Assembly (NCBI GenBank): GCA_003537755.1
Contig: DPQS01000043.1
Span: 4,238-9,693 of the forward strand
Source of the DNA: Clostridiales bacterium
GTDB lineage: Bacteria > Bacillota > Clostridia > Christensenellales > CAG-314
Reading direction: 5' to 3'
DNA: 5,456 nucleotides
Shown piece by piece: positions 1 to 5,456 of this stretch; the first letter of the stretch is position 1; each line of letters opens with the position of its first letter. The notes under the pieces were generated by a model. It saw nothing but the letters and a program-made list of their open reading frames with translations, was not told the origin of the DNA and did no database searches. The position numbers and the translations under genes are program-made.

Positions 1-30
1 GAAGGGAAACTTTTACAAAAGTTTCCCTTC
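1..30 (-). terminator. Probable rho-independent terminator hairpin after valS, cut by the window edge
   Basis: Positions 1-14 (GAAGGGAAACTTTT) are the exact reverse complement of 17-30, giving 13 comfortable base pairs around a 4-nt loop. The hairpin lies 36 nt beyond the valS stop codon in the direction of valS transcription. The T-run that would confirm a terminator on the minus strand falls outside the window, so this is inferred from position and stem strength. No T-run follows on the plus strand (30-40 is CCCTAAAATT), so it does not act in that direction in the usual way unless a plus-strand gene to the left uses a weak tail. It could also be one copy of a dispersed palindromic repeat. 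Confidence 0.6.
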
Positions 31-66
31 CCCTAAAATTTCCATCCGCCAATCCCTAATCAACAA

Positions 67-2685
67 CTAATCTTTCAACTCGGCAAGCCGGGCTTCCAAC
101 TGTTCCTTTAACGCCTCAAACTTCGCAAGTTTGGCGCGTTCGTTTTCAATAAGTTGCGCAGGCGCTTTGCTGACAAACCCCTGGTTATTCAATTTGCCGG
201 TTGCGCGCGCAATTTCATTAGTAACGTTTTCCAGTTCCTTGCATATACGCTCGATTTCCTTGTCTTTGTCCACAAGATCGCCGAGAGGCACCTGGCATTT
301 TGCTGCCGTTCCTACGGCGTTTACCGTTTTTTCACCGACAGGCGCAACGCCGAACACTACTTCTTCCAGTCCGCACAACTTTGCAAGGTACAGGTCGCAA
401 CATTCAATGCGATTGTCAATCGGTTCCACGTACAGACGAATGCGCTTGCTCGGCGCAACGCCGTACTCTGTACGAATGTTACGCACCTTGGCAACAAGGT
501 CTTTAAGTTCCTCCACAAGTTGCGCTTCGCCGGGGAAGTTGAGCGCGGAATTGAAGGTCGGGTAACGCTCAATCATGATGCTTTCGCCGTGTACAGGCAA
601 TTCCTGATAAATTTCTTCGGTGATAAACGGTACAAACGGGTGCAGCAACTTGAGAATTTTGTCCAGCACATACACCAACACCGACAGCGTGTCAATGCGC
701 GCCTCGTCGTCGGTGCCGTACAGCACTGGTTTGGTAAGTTCGATGTACCAGTCGCAGAATTCGCTCCACACGAAGTCGTACAACGCCTGGCAACTCATGC
801 CCAGTTCAAACTTTTCCGTAAGTTCCGTCACCGTCTTTGTGATGTCGTTGAGCCGCGTCAGAATCCACTTGTCCGCAAGAGTCAACTTGCATTCGGAAAT
901 GTCGGTGCGCAAGGTTTTTCCTTCGCAGTTCATCAGCACGAAGCGGCTTGCGTTCCAGATTTTGTTCATAAAGTTGCGTGTGCCGTCGATTTTGTCCTGC
1001 GAGAAGCGGATATCGCTGCCGTTTGCAACGCCGTTGAGCAATGCAAAACGCAACGTGTCCGCGCCGTATTGGTCGATAAACTTGACAGGGTCAACGCCGT
1101 TGCCCAGCGATTTGCTCATTTTGCGCCCTTGTTCGTCACGCACAATGCCGTGCATCAGCACATCGCGGAATGGCACTTCGCCCGTGTTGTACAGGCTGCT
1201 GAAAATCATGCGCGCAACCCAGAAGAAGATAATGTCGTAGCCACAACTGAGCACGCTTGTCGGGAAGAACGCCTTGAAGTCGTCGCTGCCCTCGCAAAAA
1301 CCGAGGGTACTGAACGGCCACAGAGCACTGCTGAACCAGGTGTCAAGCACGTCCTCGTCCTGACGGATGTGTTTGCCGCCGCACTTCGGGCAAACGGTCG
1401 GGTCGGTTTCCTCGCAGATTTCCGCGCCGCAATCGTCACAGTACCACACGGGTATACGATGCCCCCACCAAAGTTGGCGTGAAATGCACCAGTCGCGGAT
1501 GTTTTCCATCCAGTTGAAGTAAGTTTTTTCAAAGCGTTCGGGGTGGAATTTGATTTCGCCCTTTTTCACCGCTTCGATAGCGGGTTTTGCAAGCGGTTCC
1601 ATCCTGACAAACCACTGCTTGGACACGATGGGCTCCACCGTCGTATGGCAGCGATAGCAACTGCCGACGTTGTGTTTGTGCGGTTCGACCTTTTGCAGAA
1701 TGCCCATTTCCTTAAGGCGAGCGACGATTTGTTTGCGCGCTTCGTAGCGGTCAAGACCTGCAAACTCGCCTGCGTTTTCGTTCATTGTGCCGTCGTCGTT
1801 CATTACGCGAATGACGGGCAGATTGTGACGGCGACCGACTTCAAAGTCGTTGGGGTCGTGGGCAGGCGTGATTTTTACAACACCAGTGCCGAAGTCCATG
1901 TCTACGTATTCGTCGGCAATGACGGGGATTTCACGATTGACAAAGGGCACAATGACGGTCTTGCCCACAAGGTCCTTGTAACGCTCGTCGTTGGGGTTTA
2001 CGGCAACAGCAGTATCGCCGAGCATGGTTTCGGGACGGGTCGTGGCAAAAGTAACCGTTGTCTTGCCGTCGGGCGTCGTGTAGCCGTAATGCCAGAAATA
2101 TCCGTCCTGCTCAGCGTACTCCACCTCGGCGTCGGACAGCGCGGTCTGACACACGGGACACCAGTTGATGATACGATTACCGCGGTAAATCAAACCGTCC
2201 TTGTACATCCTGACAAAGGCGCGGCGCACTGCCTTGCTGCAACGCTCGTCCATGGTAAAGGCAAGACGGGTCCAGTCGCAACTGCTGCCCAGGCACTTGA
2301 GTTGCTCGACAATACGTCCGCCGTACTCTTCCTTCCACTGCCATGCGCGCTTGAGGAAGCCTTCGCGCCCGAGGTCGTGCTTGTCGATACCTTGTTTTTT
2401 AAGAGCCTCGACAATCTTCACTTCCGTAGCAATGCTGGCGTGGTCGGTGCCGGGCAACCACAAAGTGTTGAAGCCCTGCATACGCTTGAAACGAATAAGC
2501 GTATCCTGAATGGCGTTGTCCAAGCCGTGCCCAAGGTGCAACTGTCCCGTAATGTTGGGCGGCGGCGTAACCATACTGAAGTAGGGCTTGCCGGGTTCTG
2601 CCTTGGGCGTAAAGTACCCTTGGTTCATCCACCAACGGTACAAATCATGTTCAAATTGATTCGGTTGATAAGTTTTTTCAAGCAT
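67..2685 (-). CDS. valS: Valine--tRNA ligase (ValRS), complete, 872 aa
   Basis: Cytoplasmic class I aminoacyl-tRNA synthetase that charges tRNA-Val with valine using ATP and edits mischarged threonine. Visible motifs: the N-terminal PPPNITGQLHLGH block with the HIGH-type signature HLGH at residues 50-53, the CP1 editing domain with TTRPET (215-220) and GTGVVKITPAHDPND (266-280), DWCISRQLWWGHRIP (398-412), DTWFSSALWPFS (448-459) and the second ATP-binding signature KMSKS (522-526). Cys pairs CPVC (176-179), CYRC (343-346), CDDC (416-419) and CPKC (432-435) could bind zinc. An anticodon-binding domain follows KMSKS, and residues about 803-872 form the charged coiled-coil tail typical of ValRS. 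Length is normal for the family. The ATG start is supported by GGAG (minus strand, 2697-2694) with 8-nt spacing; the stop is TAG. The gene has its own T-box leader and promoter upstream and a hairpin downstream, so it is probably monocistronic. In many Firmicutes folC follows valS; here the hairpin suggests transcription ends first. Confidence 0.98.
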   Translation of the reverse strand: MLEKTYQPNQFEHDLYRWWMNQGYFTPKAEPGKPYFSMVTPPPNITGQLHLGHGLDNAIQDTLIRFKRMQGFNTLWLPGTDHASIATEVKIVEALKKQGIDKHDLGREGFLKRAWQWKEEYGGRIVEQLKCLGSSCDWTRLAFTMDERCSKAVRRAFVRMYKDGLIYRGNRIINWCPVCQTALSDAEVEYAEQDGYFWHYGYTTPDGKTTVTFATTRPETMLGDTAVAVNPNDERYKDLVGKTVIVPFVNREIPVIADEYVDMDFGTGVVKITPAHDPNDFEVGRRHNLPVIRVMNDDGTMNENAGEFAGLDRYEARKQIVARLKEMGILQKVEPHKHNVGSCYRCHTTVEPIVSKQWFVRMEPLAKPAIEAVKKGEIKFHPERFEKTYFNWMENIRDWCISRQLWWGHRIPVWYCDDCGAEICEETDPTVCPKCGGKHIRQDEDVLDTWFSSALWPFSTLGFCEGSDDFKAFFPTSVLSCGYDIIFFWVARMIFSSLYNTGEVPFRDVLMHGIVRDEQGRKMSKSLGNGVDPVKFIDQYGADTLRFALLNGVANGSDIRFSQDKIDGTRNFMNKIWNASRFVLMNCEGKTLRTDISECKLTLADKWILTRLNDITKTVTELTEKFELGMSCQALYDFVWSEFCDWYIELTKPVLYGTDDEARIDTLSVLVYVLDKILKLLHPFVPFITEEIYQELPVHGESIMIERYPTFNSALNFPGEAQLVEELKDLVAKVRNIRTEYGVAPSKRIRLYVEPIDNRIECCDLYLAKLCGLEEVVFGVAPVGEKTVNAVGTAAKCQVPLGDLVDKDKEIERICKELENVTNEIARATGKLNNQGFVSKAPAQLIENERAKLAKFEALKEQLEARLAELKD

Positions 2686-2740
2686 AATCTTTTCTCCGGA
2701 TTTTTGTTTGCAAGATTTAATTTTGTTATAATGTTGACGT

Positions 2741-2779
2741 ATTTTGAAATACTATGTTTGTAATAGTATTTTACAAAAT
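2741..2779. repeat. Imperfect inverted repeat between the T-box and valS
   Basis: Plus-strand 2747-2755 (AAATACTAT) and 2763-2771 (ATAGTATTT) are perfect 9-bp inverted arms around a 7-nt spacer. The symmetry continues outward as ATTTTG (2741-2746) and CAAAAT (2774-2779), with a 2-nt bulge (TA, 2772-2773). The element is AT-rich, has no T-run to make it a terminator, and overlaps a possible promoter for valS. It could be an operator for a dimeric regulator, an mRNA hairpin, or a chance product of AT-rich sequence. I do not recognise it as the site of a known regulator. Confidence 0.45.
2749..2776 (-). promoter_or_regulatory. Possible second, T-box-independent valS promoter
   Basis: On the minus strand TTGTAA (2776-2771) and TAGTAT (2754-2749) match four of six bases each of the -35 and -10 consensus, with 16-bp spacing. 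Transcription would begin near 2742, giving a leader of about 57 nt before valS. A better isolated -10 match, TATAAC (2730-2725), lacks a good -35. The region is AT-rich, so chance matches are likely. It lies beyond the T-box terminator, so transcripts from here would escape T-box control. Confidence 0.25.
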
Positions 2780-2825
2780 GACTATTTTCGAGGTAATGCA
2801 CGATGTTTTTGCTAAAATCGGCTTG

Positions 2826-2861
2826 TCGGCGAAAACATCAGGAAAGGCTGCCTTTCGCCGA
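2826..2861. repeat. Inverted repeat just downstream of the T-box terminator
   Basis: TCGGCGAAA (2826-2834) and TTTCGCCGA (2853-2861) are perfect 9-bp inverted arms. Inside them a second, mutually exclusive hairpin can form from GAAAGG (2842-2847) and CCTTTC (2851-2856) around a 3-nt loop. In valS transcription the structure begins 4 nt after the terminator T-run. It has no T-run of its own in the minus direction, so it is not a classical second terminator. It would form at the 5' side of read-through valS mRNA and might affect stability or processing, which is inference. Confidence 0.5.
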
Positions 2862-2865
2862 AAAC

Positions 2866-2915
2866 AAAAAAAACGCCCGTCCACGCCTGACAAAAAGTCA
2901 ATGCCGTGAAGGGCG
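2866..2915 (-). terminator. T-box-controlled intrinsic terminator of the valS leader
   Basis: On the minus strand CGCCC (2915-2911) pairs with GGGCG (2878-2874). Further pairings inside include CAC with GTG and TTGAC with GTCAG, capped by a TTTTT loop. The stem is followed directly by eight T (2873-2866). The 5' arm CGCCC overlaps the 3' strand of the antiterminator (CGC plus CCTTC, 2915-2908), so the two structures exclude each other, as expected for a transcription-attenuating T-box. Confidence 0.9.
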
Positions 2916-3183
2916 AAAAACCGCTGTACCACCTTCGTTCGCCGAGGTTTGTTTCCACAACATCGGCCTTGTTAACTCGTCTCGTGAGCATACGCACACC
3001 GCTACTTTCGCTTGCACAAGCAGGCTTTGCAACCGCCGTTTCGCAGTGAGTGACTGCCTTGTAAGGCACGGCAAACTACACCTACGTCGTATTGGCTTGC
3101 GGAATTTCCACCGTAGTCCGCTCTCTGTAAAGTCAATTGCCGACAGGACTTTTGCCGCACGCATTTCTGCGCCGTCCTTAATA
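2866..3183 (-). promoter_or_regulatory. T-box riboswitch leader (valine-specific) controlling valS
   Basis: This leader RNA senses uncharged tRNA-Val and lets RNA polymerase read through into valS when charged tRNA is scarce. All positions are on the minus strand. Stem I has the conserved AGAGAG (3126-3121), followed by an apical stem GCGGA/TCCGC (3121-3117 with 3103-3099) whose loop carries CTACGGTGGAAA. CGGCAA (3142-3137) can pair with TTGCCG (3074-3069) to close the specifier loop, which displays GTA (3079-3077), a valine codon followed by a purine. A small hairpin GCAGT/ACTGC (3057-3043) lies in the Stem II region. Stem III is GCCGA/TCGGC (2967-2963 with 2945-2941). The antiterminator has GAAGG (2936-2932) pairing with CCTTC (2912-2908), a seven-nt bulge TGGTACA (2931-2925) and GCG/CGC (2924-2922 with 2915-2913). 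The bulge TGGT complements the ACCA end of a tRNA with discriminator A, as in tRNA-Val. The base of Stem I is uncertain: AAGGACGGC (3179-3171) can alternatively pair with GCCGTGCCTT (3072-3063). The 5' end is inferred from the promoter. Confidence 0.94.
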
Positions 3184-3190
3184 TAATGTA

Positions 3191-3219
3191 ATAGTATCAC
3201 ATTTTGACATCTCGCGCAA
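3191..3219 (-). promoter_or_regulatory. Promoter of the T-box leader and valS (extended -10)
   Basis: On the minus strand the -10 hexamer TACTAT (3196-3191) is preceded by TG one base upstream (TGATACTAT), an extended -10. TTGCGC (3219-3214) lies at the ideal 17-bp spacing but matches only three of six -35 bases, which an extended -10 can compensate for. Transcription would begin near 3183, just before the first T-box pairing element. The stretch TGTGATACTATTACA (3201-3187) is itself almost palindromic, so a repressor site overlapping the -10 is conceivable. Confidence 0.55.
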
Positions 3220-3381
3220 CTGTTTTACGCAAAAAATCCAACGGGTAATTCCGCCAATACCAACAACAACGAGAATGCCATTTTTCAAGGCGAAGCCGTC
3301 AGTAAAGTAATCGACAGAACGTATACACTTCTGCGTGAACCGGTTTCGCTCACTATCGACGGAAGTAATGAAAAAAAATAA
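3208..3381 (+). pseudogene. Possible C-terminal remnant of an unrecognised gene (57 codons, no start)
   Basis: Between a TGA at 3205-3207 and the TAA at 3379-3381 the plus strand is open for 57 codons, with a soluble-protein-like composition: it includes AIFQGEAVSKVIDRTY followed by TLLREPVSLTIDGSNEKK at the end. The tail is hydrophilic and charged, as real C-termini often are. There is no ATG, GTG or TTG in frame and no ribosome site upstream; CTG at 3220 is the only weak candidate. The open stretch begins inside the valS promoter region, as if the 5' part had been lost by rearrangement. I do not recognise the family. The opposite strand is also open here (reading ALKNGILVVVGIGGITRW), and chance openness over 171 bases is quite possible, so the call is tentative. 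Confidence 0.28.
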
Positions 3382-3405
3382 ATTCCAATCATAAGGCCCT
3401 CTCAC

Positions 3406-3449
3406 TGCCGCAAACAAATACCGTAACACTTTTTGCCGCAAACAAATAC
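3406..3449 (+). repeat. Perfect 16-bp direct repeat upstream of the transporter operon
   Basis: TGCCGCAAACAAATAC occurs at 3406-3421 and again at 3434-3449, identical in all 16 bases with a 28-bp period. The flanking bases differ. The second copy ends 11 bases before the ribosome binding site of the solute-binding protein gene. Position suggests a paired operator for a regulator of the transporter, but a local tandem duplication would look the same. I see no convincing sigma-70 promoter here: TAACAC (3424-3429) and TACAAA (3447-3452) at 17-bp spacing are only a weak candidate, overlapping the second copy. Confidence 0.6.
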
Positions 3450-3460
3450 AAATATGTATG

Positions 3461-3465
3461 GGAGG
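3461..3465 (+). promoter_or_regulatory. Ribosome binding site that fixes a TTG start
   Basis: GGAGG lies 8 nt before the TTG at 3474-3476, the ideal distance. The nearby ATGs at 3454 and 3458 lie before or over the site and are in another frame, so TTG is the start of the solute-binding protein. Confidence 0.85.
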
Positions 3466-3473
3466 AATACATT

Positions 3474-4469
3474 TTGAAAAGATTTTTGTGCATACTGTGC
3501 ACCTTTGCAATCATCGCCGCAATGTCTACTATGCTTGTTGCGTGCAACGACAAACAGGACAATACGGTGCGACTGACGGAAGTTACGCACAGCCTGTTTT
3601 ACACGCCGCAGTACCTTGCAATGGCACTGGGGTACTTTGACGAGGCAGGACTTGACGTGGAAATAAACAACGGCAGCGGCGCAGACAACGTAATGACCGC
3701 ACTGCTTACAGGCGAGGCAGACATCGGACTTATGGGATGCGAAGCCAACATCTACGTGTACCTGCAGGGCAAAAAGGACTATCCGCGCGTAATCGGACAA
3801 CTGACAAAGCGCGACGGAAGTTTCCTTGTCGGGCGCACGCCGATTGACAACTTCGACTACAGCGGTATCGACGGCAAAACGGTGCTTATGGGGCGCACCG
3901 GAGGCATGCCTGCCATGATACTGCAGTACGTACTTAACAACCACGGTTACACCGACGGGGTCAACATCACGATGGATTACAGCATACAGTTCGGTGCGCT
4001 GGGACCTGCGTTTACGGGCGGAACGGGCGACTTTGTGCCGCTGTTCGAGCCTGCCGCAAGTCAGCTTGTGACCGAAGGCAAGGGATACATCATTTCGGCA
4101 ATCGGTCTTGACAGCGGCGAAATCCCCTACACCTGCTACACCGCCACAACCGACTTCCTGAATAAGCACGGTGACAAGGCAACCAAGTTTCTGCAAGCCG
4201 TATGGAAAGGCACCGACTACGCGCTGACCCACGACGCTGCAACAATTGCAAAACTTGTCGCACCGTACTTTGAGGGAACTACCCTTGAACTGCTGACAAA
4301 AGCCGTTGACAACTACAAGAAAGCCGACGTCTGGACGACTACACCGGTGACAAGTAAACCGGCGTTCGAGCGCATACAGGACATAATGCAAAACGCCAAC
4401 CAACTTGCCGGACGTGTGGATTACGACGTGATTTGCGACAACACCTACGCTAACGGCATAGGCAAGTAA
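3474..4469 (+). CDS. ABC transporter substrate-binding lipoprotein, NMT1/THI5-like (SsuA/ThiY/TauA type)
   Basis: Extracytoplasmic solute receptor of an ABC importer, 331 aa with a TTG start. Residues 1-23 form a lipoprotein signal peptide (MKR, a hydrophobic core, then lipobox LVAC), with Cys24 as the lipid-modified residue, so the mature protein is anchored to the outer face of the membrane. The mature part begins with VTHSLFYTPQYLAMALGYFDEAGLDVEI (in pieces at residues about 37-64), characteristic of the periplasmic-binding-protein type 2 family that includes SsuA, TauA and ThiY. GSGADNVMTALLTGEADIG (67-85) and QLTKRDGSFLVGR (109-121) are further hallmarks. The length fits the family. Known substrates of the superfamily include sulfonates, taurine, nitrate, pyrimidine thiamin precursors and riboflavin; the sequence does not decide among them. 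There is no TPP riboswitch upstream, which weakens but does not exclude a thiamin-precursor role. The ATPase follows 67 bp later with no terminator between, indicating an operon. Confidence 0.93.
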   Translation: MKRFLCILCTFAIIAAMSTMLVACNDKQDNTVRLTEVTHSLFYTPQYLAMALGYFDEAGLDVEINNGSGADNVMTALLTGEADIGLMGCEANIYVYLQGKKDYPRVIGQLTKRDGSFLVGRTPIDNFDYSGIDGKTVLMGRTGGMPAMILQYVLNNHGYTDGVNITMDYSIQFGALGPAFTGGTGDFVPLFEPAASQLVTEGKGYIISAIGLDSGEIPYTCYTATTDFLNKHGDKATKFLQAVWKGTDYALTHDAATIAKLVAPYFEGTTLELLTKAVDNYKKADVWTTTPVTSKPAFERIQDIMQNANQLAGRVDYDVICDNTYANGIGK

Positions 4470-4522
4470 ACGGCAAAACCTACACCGCTTAACCAATGAT
4501 ATGCCGACCGCACCGCAGATAC

Positions 4523-4528
4523 AAGGAG
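4523..4528 (+). promoter_or_regulatory. Ribosome binding site deciding the ATPase start
   Basis: AAGGAG ends 8 nt before the ATG at 4537. The upstream in-frame ATG at 4501 has no such site and would add 12 residues (MPTAPQIQGETQ) that do not resemble the family N-terminus. Confidence 0.85.
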
Positions 4529-4536
4529 AAACACAA

Positions 4537-5286
4537 ATGACCGTAATGAGATTTGACAACGTAAGCAAGGTCTTTTACACAGCCGACAGTGAAACGGTGG
4601 CTGTAGACGACCTTAGTTTTGAAGTACACAAGGGCGAGTTTGTCGCAATTATCGGTCCGAGCGGATGCGGCAAGACAACCATACTCTCCCTTGTGTGCGG
4701 TCTGATGTCGCCGACCGAAGGTAAAATTACCCTTAGCGGCGACAAAAAAGTAGGCTACATGCTGCAACGTGACCAGTTGTTTGAATGGCGCACGATACAA
4801 AGCAACATACGGCTCGGATTGGAAGTACAACACGTCGATTCAAAAGTGAACAGAGATTACGCAGATGACCTTTTGAAGCGTTACGGACTGTGGGAATTCC
4901 GCAATCGTTACCCAAGACAACTAAGCGGCGGCATGCGACAACGCGTGGCACTTATACGCACGCTTGCAACCGACCCCGACCTGTTGCTGCTGGACGAACC
5001 CTTTTCTGCGCTGGACTTTCAGACGCGGCTTGACGTTTGCGACGACGTGTACGACATCATAAAAAAGGAAAACAAAACGGCGTTGCTTGTAACCCACGAC
5101 ATCAGCGAAGCCATAAGCATGGCGGACAGAATAATTGTACTGACCAAACGCCCGGCACATGTACTTACCGTACACGAAACACACCTCGGGGACATCGACA
5201 CACCGCTTAAACGGCGCGAATCACCGTCCTTCGCCAAACAGTTCGAAGTGCTTCATCGCTATCTCAACGGGGGCAATGCGGTATGA
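4537..5286 (+). CDS. ABC transporter ATP-binding protein, nitrate/sulfonate/taurine class (SsuB/TauB-like)
   Basis: Cytoplasmic nucleotide-binding subunit of the importer; ATP hydrolysis by the dimer drives substrate translocation. The 249-aa product has every canonical element in order: Walker A GPSGCGKT (residues 40-47), Q-loop Gln77 in YMLQRDQLFEWRT, signature LSGGMRQR (129-136), Walker B LLLLDEP (149-155) with catalytic Glu154, D-loop SALD (157-160) and the H-loop His187 in VTHDISEA. The MLQRDxLxxWRT segment after the Q-loop and the short C-terminus are typical of the SsuB/TauB/ThiZ subfamily. The start at 4537 is chosen over the ATG at 4501 because of the ribosome site and because MRFDNVSKVF is the usual N-terminus. 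It lies 67 bp after the binding protein, and its TGA overlaps the permease ATG by 4 nt (ATGA), which implies translational coupling. All catalytic residues are intact. Confidence 0.96.
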   Translation: MTVMRFDNVSKVFYTADSETVAVDDLSFEVHKGEFVAIIGPSGCGKTTILSLVCGLMSPTEGKITLSGDKKVGYMLQRDQLFEWRTIQSNIRLGLEVQHVDSKVNRDYADDLLKRYGLWEFRNRYPRQLSGGMRQRVALIRTLATDPDLLLLDEPFSALDFQTRLDVCDDVYDIIKKENKTALLVTHDISEAISMADRIIVLTKRPAHVLTVHETHLGDIDTPLKRRESPSFAKQFEVLHRYLNGGNAV

Positions 5287-5456
5287 AAAAAACATATACG
5301 TATGGACAAATTTGTTACCTGCGCACCGAGCTGAAACGAAAAATCGCCGTCAACTGTGTGCGGGTAGGGCTACTTGTTTTGTTGCTTGTCGTGTGGGAAA
5401 TTGCCGCCCGCGTCGGTTGGATTGACGCATTCATTATGTCCAGTCCGTCGCGCATA
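5283..5456 (+). CDS. ABC transporter permease (SsuC/TauC-like), N-terminal part, cut by the window end
   Basis: The first 58 codons of the membrane subunit of the importer. The protein begins with a short basic cytoplasmic segment (TELKRK, residues 15-20), then a hydrophobic first transmembrane helix at about residues 21-43. WEIAARVGWIDAFIMSSPSRI (in part at 38-58) is the typical sequence after helix 1 in SsuC/TauC-type permeases, where SSP is well conserved. The ATG at 5283 overlaps the ATPase stop codon as ATGA and has GGGGG (5269-5273) 9 nt upstream. The rest, including the BPD_transp_1 domain and the EAA loop that contacts the ATPase, is outside the window. Confidence 0.9.
   Translation, partial: MKKTYTYGQICYLRTELKRKIAVNCVRVGLLVLLLVVWEIAARVGWIDAFIMSSPSRI

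Noticed and set aside
154..2763. Long plus-strand open frames (154-1482 and 1543-2763) opposite valS
   Set aside because: They share one frame and are antisense to a highly conserved, fully motif-supported valS. They show no domains, and their openness reflects valS codon usage.
3182..3187. Perfect TATAAT on the plus strand
   Set aside because: The hexamer 17 bp upstream (ACGCAT) is not a -35, and no plus-strand gene with a start follows closely. Likely chance overlap with the T-box promoter region.
2898..3200. 100-codon minus-strand frame covering the T-box
   Set aside because: The sequence is fully explained by T-box secondary structure. The frame would begin upstream of the RNA elements and run through Stem I to the antiterminator, with no ribosome binding site or recognisable protein.
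3368..3394. Eight-codon plus-strand ORF MKKNKFQS preceded by GGAAG
   Set aside because: Too short, A-run driven, the ribosome site is only 2 nt from the ATG, and there is no attenuator structure after it. Not supported as a leader peptide.
3406..3449. CRISPR array or iteron origin
   Set aside because: Only two repeat copies with a 12-bp gap, and no further copies, Rep protein or cas genes in the window.
3210..3473. TPP riboswitch ahead of the transporter
   Set aside because: The conserved THI-box blocks are absent from this stretch on the plus strand.
3178..3510. 110-codon minus-strand frame with a hydrophobic stretch (NGILVVVGIGGITRW)
   Set aside because: It starts inside the binding-protein gene and ends in the valS promoter, with no ribosome site. 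The plus-strand reading of 3208-3381 looks more protein-like, although neither is certain.
4501..4536. Upstream ATG start for the ATPase
   Set aside because: No ribosome binding site, and the extra 12 residues do not fit the family. The ATG at 4537 has AAGGAG at good spacing.
3402..4568. 388-codon minus-strand frame opposite the binding-protein gene
   Set aside because: Antisense to a lipoprotein with an intact signal peptide and family motifs. Its Cys- and Val-rich, low-order composition is typical of a shadow frame.

Overview
This window most likely comes from a low-to-mid GC Firmicute of the Clostridia type. A tRNA-sensing T-box leader in front of valS is typical of Firmicutes, and the neighbouring operon begins with a lipobox-type (Gram-positive style) solute-binding lipoprotein. 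The exact taxon cannot be read from the sequence. There are two divergent transcription units, separated by about 790 bp that are mostly regulatory.

The left half (minus strand) is a complete valine-tRNA ligase gene, valS (67-2685). A perfect hairpin 36 nt after its stop codon, at the window edge, probably ends the transcript. Upstream of valS lies a T-box leader (about 3183-2866) whose parts can be read directly: the AGAGAG element and apical stem of Stem I, a GUA (Val) specifier, Stem III, an antiterminator with a UGGU tRNA-acceptor bulge, and a competing terminator ending in eight T. An extended -10 promoter precedes it. The terminator ends 180 nt before the valS start. That extra stretch holds two inverted repeats and a possible second promoter that would bypass the T-box.

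The region 3200-3473 lies between the divergent units. It contains a 57-codon open stretch on the plus strand that reads like the C-terminal end of a protein but has no usual start codon, so it is a possible gene remnant. It also contains a perfect 16-bp direct repeat just upstream of the transporter genes. No TPP or other recognisable riboswitch precedes the transporter.

The right half (plus strand) is an ABC importer operon of the nitrate/sulfonate/taurine/HMP (NMT1/THI5-like) class: a substrate-binding lipoprotein with a TTG start (3474-4469), an ATPase (4537-5286), and the beginning of a permease (5283 to the window end) that overlaps the ATPase stop by 4 nt. The binding protein captures the substrate outside the cell, the permease forms the channel and the ATPase drives import. 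The substrate is not determined by the sequence. I see no clearly novel system; the most worthwhile items are the valS control region and the possible remnant with its adjacent direct repeats.
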